Below, piece after piece: positions 57,706 through 64,000 of a stretch of 64,000 nucleotides of DNA (the first letter of the stretch is position 1; each line of letters begins with the position of its first letter). Below the pieces are notes generated by a model. It worked only from the letters and a program-made list of their open reading frames with translations. It had not been told where the DNA came from and ran no database searches. The translations under genes were made by a program, and so were the position numbers. Origin of the DNA: Perilla frutescens (lineage: Eukaryota; Streptophyta; Magnoliopsida; Lamiales; Lamiaceae); the NCBI GenBank assembly GCA_026008535.1, contig BRKX01000014.1, positions 43,034,506 to 43,098,505 on the forward strand, given 5' to 3'.

Positions 57706-58884
57706 ATGGCTGAACATGCTCCCTTGATCCGAGAGTTGGGCCGTCATCGAAACAATAGGCCTATTTGCATCGTTCTACCTACCATCGCCCACAATGCAGA
57801 GATTCGTCTGGGGTTCATACAAGTGCTACCCAAATTCAGTGACGCACCTGGAGAGAGTGCGCACACACATTTAGCAGAGTTCGACTGGATTTGCTCTACT
57901 CTGCGTCCTCAAGGCTTTACGGACGACAACCTGCGCTTGTTAACTTTCTCACACACATTGCAAGGCCGAGCAAGAGAATGGCTTTTTGATCTCCCACCAG
58001 CTTCGATTACTACATGGGATGAGATGGAGGAGCAGTTCCTATGCAAATTTTTCCCAAAGTCACGAGCTGCGAATCTTAGAATGGCCATCAGCAGCATCAA
58101 GCAAAAATCTAATGAAAGTCTAGCTAATTATTGGGCGCGATTTCAGCAGTTGTGTCGAAGATGCCCAGACCACGGGTTCTCTGATTATCAGTTATTCACT
58201 AACTATTTTTACCGTGGTATGTCAACTTTTGATAGGAAGATCGTGGATGCTGCTAGCGGAGGGTCTCTCACCAACAAGACTCTAGCAGAGGCGAAACAGA
58301 TCATCATCGACATGGTCTCCGGTGGCCAGCAATATGAGGATGATGATGATGACAGATACTGGTCTGTGAAGGGAGTTGAGAGAGCAGAAAATTCCGGAGT
58401 TAATGAGAAGATTGATGCTCTGACTTCTCTTGTGCGAGGTCTAGCTATGGTGCAGACACATAACACATATGATCCAGGTCAGAGGGACCATTCGAACTTC
58501 GGCTGGAGGCAGCCGCAGGGCAGTCAGTATGCCCAAACTGACCGATCTGCACCGAGCATGACAGATATCATGAAGTGTCTGGAGAAAAGCAGTGCCCTGG
58601 TGAACAATTTGGCACAAAGTCAGAAGGCTTTCCAGCAAGAAACACAAGCCGCCCTAGGTAGTATGGGCACACAGATCACTCAGCTTGCCACTCAATTGAA
58701 CAAGATGCAGGCGAATCAAGCCAAACTCCCCTTCCAAACTGAAATGAATCCAAGAGCGCATGTTTGCGCTATCACTTCGAGAAGTGCAGAGGAGTTAGTT
58801 GAGTTGGAGGCTAAGAAGGAAAAGAACCTACAGTATGGGCAAACTGCACAGACTGAAAACAAATCCAGTGCAAAAGAAGAATAA
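57706..58884 (+). CDS. Athila-type Gag polyprotein, intact
   Basis: Open frame of 392 residues starting at ATG 57706, right after a TTTATTCGCAG stretch that resembles a 3' splice site. The retrotrans_gag core spans about residues 45-165 (HTHLAEFDWICSTLRPQGFT, GRAREWLFDLPPASITTWDE, YWARFQQLCRRCPDHGFSDY). The middle is acidic (EDDDDDRYW) and the C-terminal half is coiled-coil-like (AQSQKAFQQETQAALGSMGT). There is no CCHC knuckle. In Athila elements Gag builds the virus-like particle in the cytoplasm. A TAA ends it, followed without a large gap by the pol remnant. No lesion is visible, so this is the only retroelement gene in the window likely to make protein. Confidence 0.88.
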   Translation: MAEHAPLIRELGRHRNNRPICIVLPTIAHNAEIRLGFIQVLPKFSDAPGESAHTHLAEFDWICSTLRPQGFTDDNLRLLTFSHTLQGRAREWLFDLPPASITTWDEMEEQFLCKFFPKSRAANLRMAISSIKQKSNESLANYWARFQQLCRRCPDHGFSDYQLFTNYFYRGMSTFDRKIVDAASGGSLTNKTLAEAKQIIIDMVSGGQQYEDDDDDRYWSVKGVERAENSGVNEKIDALTSLVRGLAMVQTHNTYDPGQRDHSNFGWRQPQGSQYAQTDRSAPSMTDIMKCLEKSSALVNNLAQSQKAFQQETQAALGSMGTQITQLATQLNKMQANQAKLPFQTEMNPRAHVCAITSRSAEELVELEAKKEKNLQYGQTAQTENKSSAKEE

Positions 58885-59325
58885 CCAGCTGCCGAGTCTG
58901 CCCTTACTGAGGTGAAATCTGAATCCAAAATTTCTAACTCTCTGGTTGCAGCACCTTTTCCATCCAGGTTGATTCGAAACAAGAAAGAGGATGATGAGAA
59001 GGAGATCCTCGAGCTATTCAAGAAGGTACCTTTTGGTGGGTTGACTGAAACAGTTGCAATAACAGATGAAGGCGAGGAGATTCGAGATGTCATCATGCAG
59101 CTGTATACCACCAATGAATTTCCAACTCAGAACCTGACAGGCCGTATGCCCAAACTGACCAACTCGAAGCCGTTTTTACCATCTCATGTGAAGGCCCCCG
59201 TACTGGAGCTGAAGGGGCAAGAAGCAGGGTTGGTCAAGCTTTTGAAGAAACTAAAAAGAGTGGGGATTGAAACGATTCCTTTTGATAGGGGTAGATCTGC
59301 TACCCGTGAAATTGCCTTGTGATCG
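58885..59325 (+). pseudogene. Athila pol remnant after gag in T
   Basis: Open frame from 58912 to 59322. It starts like the gag-protease linker of Athila 1 (APFPSRLIRNKKEDDEKEIL; compare LFPERFAHDKKEEEMKELLK), then continues with EEIRDVIMQLYTT and APVLELKGQEAGL, which resemble the segment before RT in Athila 1 (EETRDAIIMLYSL, AQKLELKNLSDHL). The protease and everything after the RT approach are deleted. The tail (GIETIPFDRGRSATREIAL) is not recognised. It may be translated only by suppression or reinitiation. Confidence 0.65.
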
Positions 59326-60951
59326 AGTTATACTTGTGTCGAGCCTTAGACATTAAATAATGGCGCTTCTCGGGAGGTAACCCGAGCATTTATTTGCTTT
59401 CTATTTTTACTTTATGTTTATTGTTTCAAAAAAAAAACGTTCTAGTCCAGCCTTCTAGTGCAGGGTCTTTTCTTCAGCACAGCCCCTACCGTTGCTGAGC
59501 TCATGGAGTTGTTTAACCATTACACACCAAGCTGGACCACTACACTGGAGCGTCGTCTGTATGCCTTTACTGACCGTCTCCCCCATTGATTGCCAGTTCG
59601 CTCTCATTCTCTCTCCCTTTGTTTTTATTTTTTTTCATTCATGTCGTGTTCATTTTGTTGACTCTCTTCTCTACACAGTGAGGACACTGTGTTGTCTAAG
59701 TGTGGGGGGGAGGAAGTTGCTATTTTGTGTCTAGTTCTTTTAAAAAAAAATTGTTTTGCTTGTTTTTGTTGAGTATTGGCTGCCTGAGATTGAATTATAC
59801 AAGGAGGACGGGTTATAGCATGGATTGTCTTGGTTTGTTTGATTGATTCTCTTGTGATTGAATTTTGCTAATGCTCGTATGTATTCTTGGAAGATGAAAT
59901 GTGCAACTTGATCAACTTTTGATAAGCTTATAAACGTGAGATTTGAGCCTATTGAGCATGTTATATATATAGAAAGCTCAATTTCATTCTTTTGATGAGT
60001 GTGTCGGATTTGAATGCTGAATTTCTGATTTGCCTTGTTGCCATGGTCATACTTCTTGTGAGTTTCCTTTTGCATGAAAATGATAAAGGCATGTAGGATT
60101 ACCCCTTGCTTTGGCCTGAATAAATTATCGGTACCCGACACTAACCCTTAGTGAGCTCGTTTGTGCCTGAATCCTCTCTTTCTTGATAGCCACTAAATAT
60201 TTCAGCCTTAGCTTGTTTTGGCCTGCTCTTGTCCCTTGAAAGTATGTAAGTTATATTGGATGGTGTTGAGATGAGTTCGAAATTTACTTGAAGACAGTTA
60301 GTGCTGGAAGATTGAAGAAAAAAAAAGTAAAGAAAAAGAAAAAAAACATGGTCCGTATGCCCAAACTGGACGTGGAGGAAATAGGCCTGCACCCGATTGA
60401 AGTTAAATTTTGTGGCCCTATATAGCTTTGAAGACCAGCACACAACTTGAGAAATATTGCAATATCTGAAGAAGTAGCTGAAGAGCTCTATGATCGAAGT
60501 TATAATATGCTTACATGTTTTCACTTATTTGAGCCACTTATCCAAATTATCCTACCTAAGCACTCTAGCCCCATTACAACCCATTTCAAAGACCTTTTGA
60601 TTTGTGCATAGTTCTTACTTGCTTGGTAATGGTTTTGACATATGGGCAAATCTATGTTTGAAGGTATCAAGTCGTGACTTGTGTGAATTAAATTCTGTCC
60701 TTACTTTCTTTTGAGAGAAATTGAGCGAACCTTGGTGAGGCAGGATTGAGTTGTACGTTTTTGACTTGAATGAAGAGCATGTGTACAGTTTCATGAAATA
60801 AGAGAAGGATTACTGGATTGTGGATGGTTGTGTTGTAATCCTAACTTTGAGTGTGTTCAGTTTAAGGCAGCCGGTACTTGACGTGTCATTTTCTGTTTTT
60901 ATTTTAAGAGTATGTTCTTTGTTTACATATGCTCGAGGACGAGCATTGTCT
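59326..60951 (+). other. T 3' noncoding region
   Basis: About 1.6 kb without conserved coding sequence. It begins with a stretch typical of the region after Athila pol (GGCGCTTCTCGGGAGGTAAC). It contains TTGTCTAAGTGTGGGGGGG at about 59692-59710, a near copy of the polypurine tract region at 60946. Another TCCGTATGCCCAAACTGGAC word lies at about 60352. Reading frames on the minus strand here are AT-rich by-products. Confidence 0.6.
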
Positions 60952-60966
60952 AAGTGTGGGGGGGTT
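60952..60966 (+). other. T polypurine tract
   Basis: AAGTGTGGGGGGGTT directly before the 3' LTR start TGATCGGG; the primer for plus-strand synthesis. Confidence 0.85.
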
Positions 60967-62328
60967 TGATCGGGCTTATTCTACTCGTTCTCATTTATGC
61001 TATTTCATGCCTTAACCACTCGTTCACTGCATGTTTTGGAAAGATTTGATGTGTTTTTAGGAGATGTGCAGGTGGAAGGAATGAAGTGAAGAAATGCTCA
61101 ATCTTTTGAAGAATGCAAGCAAGCAGCTCGTAATACAGGCCGTTTGGGCAAGCCGCCAGAGGCATGGGCCGAGAAAATTCCAGAACTGAAGCTGTGCGCG
61201 ACTTGGGCCTGTTTTGTGCGAAAATCTGATCTAGCCCAAGTTCTAGACGCGGATTTATGATCTTCATAGCCTAAAAGGAGTCCTATCCTTGGAAACTTCC
61301 TAGTCTAGATATAGAAGATTTATTTCCATGTTGGATACTATTTTATTTAAGGATATTAACATAGATTAGGATTTATCCATCCATATCAACGCAACACAGC
61401 ATCAGAAAAAACGCAGCAACAGCAGAGCAGAGAGACGCGGAGAACATATTTTTGTTCTTCTATTTTCATTCCTTTCATCGTTGCTACTCAAACAATAATT
61501 TGAAGTTCAGTTCTGATTATGAATTCAAGCTAAGTTCGTTCCATTCCGGGATCAACTCACGAAGCTCTGGCCAATTAAATCTGTGAGATCTAAACATTTT
61601 TTCTCGATTAATTCATGCATGTGTATTTATTATCCTCCGTAAGTCGAGTCGTGATTGTTTCGATTAAACCGAGTAGTCGCGAATATTCGGAGTATAGGAA
61701 TTAATCACTAGCCAATTAATTCGGCCATACGTAATCGTGGTTTAGGATTAATTAGTGGTAAAATCAGTAGCTAATACTGTGGGGATAATAATCTGGTTCG
61801 GTGATCCTGTGTCAGAGTTCGCTAGATTAGAATCGGGTTTCTCTCGAGCATAAAGCAATCGGCTAATTAAATCTATAAGAGTGTCTTTTTTGGGTTGTTA
61901 GTTGATTAGAGAAAATGTGTGGTGAAGTGTCTTCCTGCCATTCGAGAAAATACGGAGAAATATGGATGTGTCAGTAAGTGTCTTCGGCATCCGCAACTGA
62001 TTTACATGTGATAATTAATTGTATTCTTGAATCCAGGATCAGTATAATTGTGCCAGAGTGGAGTAGTTGATATCCGGAATATTTCTAATTAATTATTTAA
62101 ACCCGTTGCTCGTGTGTGTATTTTAATTCCTTGTTATTTAATTATTTCCGTGCACTACAGTTTATACCCATAAGTTTCCCCCCTTTTAAAGTTGGTTTCT
62201 GCAGATTGGAAGTATAGAATAATTCTCGCCGGTCCTTTGGGAGACGATCTCGCTCATCGCTGTACTGTGCAGTTTGGGCAAACCGACTGCTGTCGGAACA
62301 TTTATTTTTGGTGCAAAACGACACACCA
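60967..62328 (+). repeat. T 3' LTR, 1362 bp
   Basis: Same ends and length as the 5' LTR. Differences by eye are mostly transitions, for example CTACTTG/CTACTCG, AAATCTATGAG/AAATCTGTGAG and GCAAAATGAC/GCAAAACGAC. Confidence 0.95.
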
Positions 62329-62334
62329 ATTGCC

Positions 62335-62520
62335 CAGAAACTGGGCGGAAGAGAGAGAAAGAAGGAGCCCCGCGGGCGGGGAGAGGGGTGCGCTGCCGCG
62401 CCACACCCCCCTCGGCCCTTAAAGAGCCCACCGGCGCCAGAGGGCGCCGCGGCGGGGGGGAGCCCGCCGGCACACCCCTGCGCCGTGGCGAGGGGCTGCC
62501 CGCCGGCGCCCCCCTTCCCC
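62335..62520 (+). repeat. G+C-rich word block in C4
   Basis: Almost pure G+C with words AGCCCCGCGGGCGGGGAG, GGCGCCGCGGCGGGG and GCCCGCCGGC. It shares the segment GCGCCACACCCCCCTCGGCC with the C2 block. It lies directly right of the T insertion site. Confidence 0.7.
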
Positions 62521-64000
62521 GTATTGTTTTCCGCTGACTTTTTCAGCTATCTTTCGTACTCTTTTTTTGAGTTTTTCGAGCTCATCGAGTGATGTTATTT
62601 CCGAGATATTTCCAAGGTTAATTTTAGAAAAGTATTCAAGTTATTTCCAATTTATTTCGAGTAAAATTTTCAAGTTATGTTCTGTTAAAGGAATTGAGAA
62701 ATCTAGACGAGATGTCCTTTAAATAAATCCTTCCCGAACCTTAATAAGTCGTAAAGTCATGCTATCCATGTTCAAATCCTAATTAAGGGTATTTAATTTG
62801 GGTGTTATTTAATTTCATGTTAATAGTTAGAAATCTCCGAAGTAGGCCGCTAAGTCGATAATTCGACTTTTGTAGGAGGAAGTGAGCCTCGTGGGAATTC
62901 GAGGAAGGATCATCAACTCGTTGCCTCATCTTCTGCTCCGTGATCGAGGTGGGTAAATCTATACTCATCTAAAGTTTGAGCTGATAAGCTCTAGAAGCAT
63001 ATAGGGCAAATGAGATATCCAATAAAGCATTTTTGCTCTGCCTGATTGATCTCTGTACAAGGAAGGAAATGAAGATATTATGTTATAATTGAGCTCAAGT
63101 ATGTATAGCATGTTTAGAAATGTTAAAGGATTGTTTATGCTTAGCATGAGATATTTAGAACTGTCTTTAGTTACAATTCGTATTTATTGAGTTCAGAACT
63201 TTTAAGGGAGTCACTGCTGGGTTAATTCCCTCACAAAATCGTTTGGATATTTGAGGTAACCCCTCTTCTATCCTGTGGCATGCCTAAGGGTACAGTTGAC
63301 ATCAGGTTTGAGCGAGGTTGGGCCCAAAAGAAAAGAAAAAATTTTACGGATATGGAGAGGGCTTTTGCGTTTTGCTCTCCATATACTGTCAGTTAATTGT
63401 TGGATATCTTGAGGTTATTAAAGTATTTTTATTAAAAGTCACTGAGTACATTAGTGCTCATGCCCCCTCTTTTTCAAATGTCTTCAGGTTGAGATGCTGA
63501 GGATGTTGGTGGCTGTGGATATGGGTTGGCTGCCAAGATTATTTTGCTATAGTGATAAGTTTATTTGAAATCCCATGATGTTTTTGCTACTCTGATATAC
63601 TGTTTCTAATTCCGTTTAAGTTCTATTATGATTACCAAGACTCTATGAATATTCCCCGGACATGATTATATATATAAGATGCATATTAAGTTTTATTTCC
63701 GCTTCTCGAGTATGATTTCCTTTCGCCTATGAAGAGGCTTATTCACGTTGGTATCTGTTATTCATTTTGACCGATGAATTGGTCTATGCTTGTTGGTATC
63801 TGATTAGTTAGCCGCTTTATTCCGCTAGAGCATGTTTCTATTTAATCAAGTAAACCCGAGCATCAACGTTTATTCTTCGAAAGTATGTCTTGACTCGTAA
63901 ACCCTCTTAGTTAATCTCCCATCTTTATTTATTAATCCCTTAATAATACCCCATCCCCATTCGTTAATCCCTATCTCGGGACTGGGCTGTTACACCTTGA

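Larger units (their letters stand above)
56239..62328 (+). mobile_element. young gag-only Athila-type LTR retrotransposon T, 6090 bp
   Basis: Complete structure: LTRs at 56239-57600 and 60967-62328, both exactly 1362 bp; flanks ATTGT (56234-56238) and ATTGC (62329-62333), a duplication with one transition; primer site at 57606; polypurine tract at 60952. By hand the LTRs differ at about 22 positions without indels (about 98.4% identity). The internal region is only 3366 bp and codes for an intact gag and a short pol remnant. There is no protease, RT or integrase, so movement would depend on enzymes from a related Athila element. Confidence 0.95.
54814..63994 (+). repeat. solo LTR C4 of the long-LTR family, split by element T
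   Basis: It runs from TGTAACACCCCAGATTTTCA to GGGCTGTTACA, flanked by CCTTG at 54809-54813 and CCTTG at 63995-63999. Without the 6.09 kb insert it is about 3.09 kb. It is inserted in copia LTR D. It has a TATA box at 55521-55530 and a G+C-rich block at 62335-62520. Confidence 0.93.

Noticed and set aside
60141..60524. Minus-strand reading frame with hydrophobic stretch
   Set aside because: It lies antisense in the noncoding 3' region of element T, is AT-rich, and has no family resemblance.

Overview
This 64 kb window looks like plant nuclear heterochromatin, most likely from a eudicot. It is AT-rich, and I find no host gene, tRNA or rRNA. Almost every base can be assigned to a nested stack of transposable elements: PIF/Harbinger and CACTA DNA transposons, Ty1/copia elements (one SIRE-like), and Ty3/gypsy elements of Athila, Del/Tekay-like and CRM-like type. 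The CRM-like pair (clade assigned by remembered motifs) would fit a pericentromeric location, but that is inference.

Layout, left to right. (1) 1-4635: nearly complete PIF/Harbinger transposon on the minus strand, with a two-exon Myb/SANT-like gene and a three-exon DDE transposase, both open. (2) 4639-7045: 5' leader, primer-binding site and 5' LTR of a minus-strand copia element inserted in the 3' LTR of the next element. (3) 7046-23030: minus-strand Athila-type element. It is interrupted by a solo LTR at 8373-10910 and by a second Athila-like solo LTR at 15150-19522, which itself carries another solo LTR at 15576-18499. (4) 23031-29150: decayed Del/Tekay-like gypsy pol on the plus strand, split by a 3.6 kb solo LTR (23293-26924). 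(5) 29151-31959: LTR and gag of a SIRE-like copia element. (6) 31960-34407: 3' LTR and pol end of a minus-strand copia element. (7) 34408-35645: fragment of a second Athila copy. (8) 35646-44830: CRM-like element H1 (plus strand), with a solo LTR (36123-39106) inside its own 5' LTR. (9) 44831-54041: CRM-like element H2 (minus strand), inserted in the integrase of H1 and carrying a 2.97 kb CACTA element (47571-50536). (10) 54042-64000: a copia LTR split by a solo LTR (54814-63994), which contains a young 6.09 kb gag-only Athila-type element (56239-62328).

Insertion boundaries are supported by target-site duplications read directly: CATTT, AGTAA, ATTTG and CCTTG for four long solo LTRs, a decayed CAGGG/TAAGG for the fifth, RTTTC for the Athila-like solo LTR, ATTGY for the gag-only element and TCT for the CACTA. 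Only the Harbinger genes and the gag of the young element look intact. Older pol genes are full of stops that look like C-to-T or G-to-A decay.

The least explained pattern is a G+C-rich block made of repeated short words. It sits in the transcribed part of the long LTRs at a roughly fixed place, but its words differ from copy to copy. Similar palindromic CACGG..CCGTG words recur in the LTRs of unrelated gypsy families.
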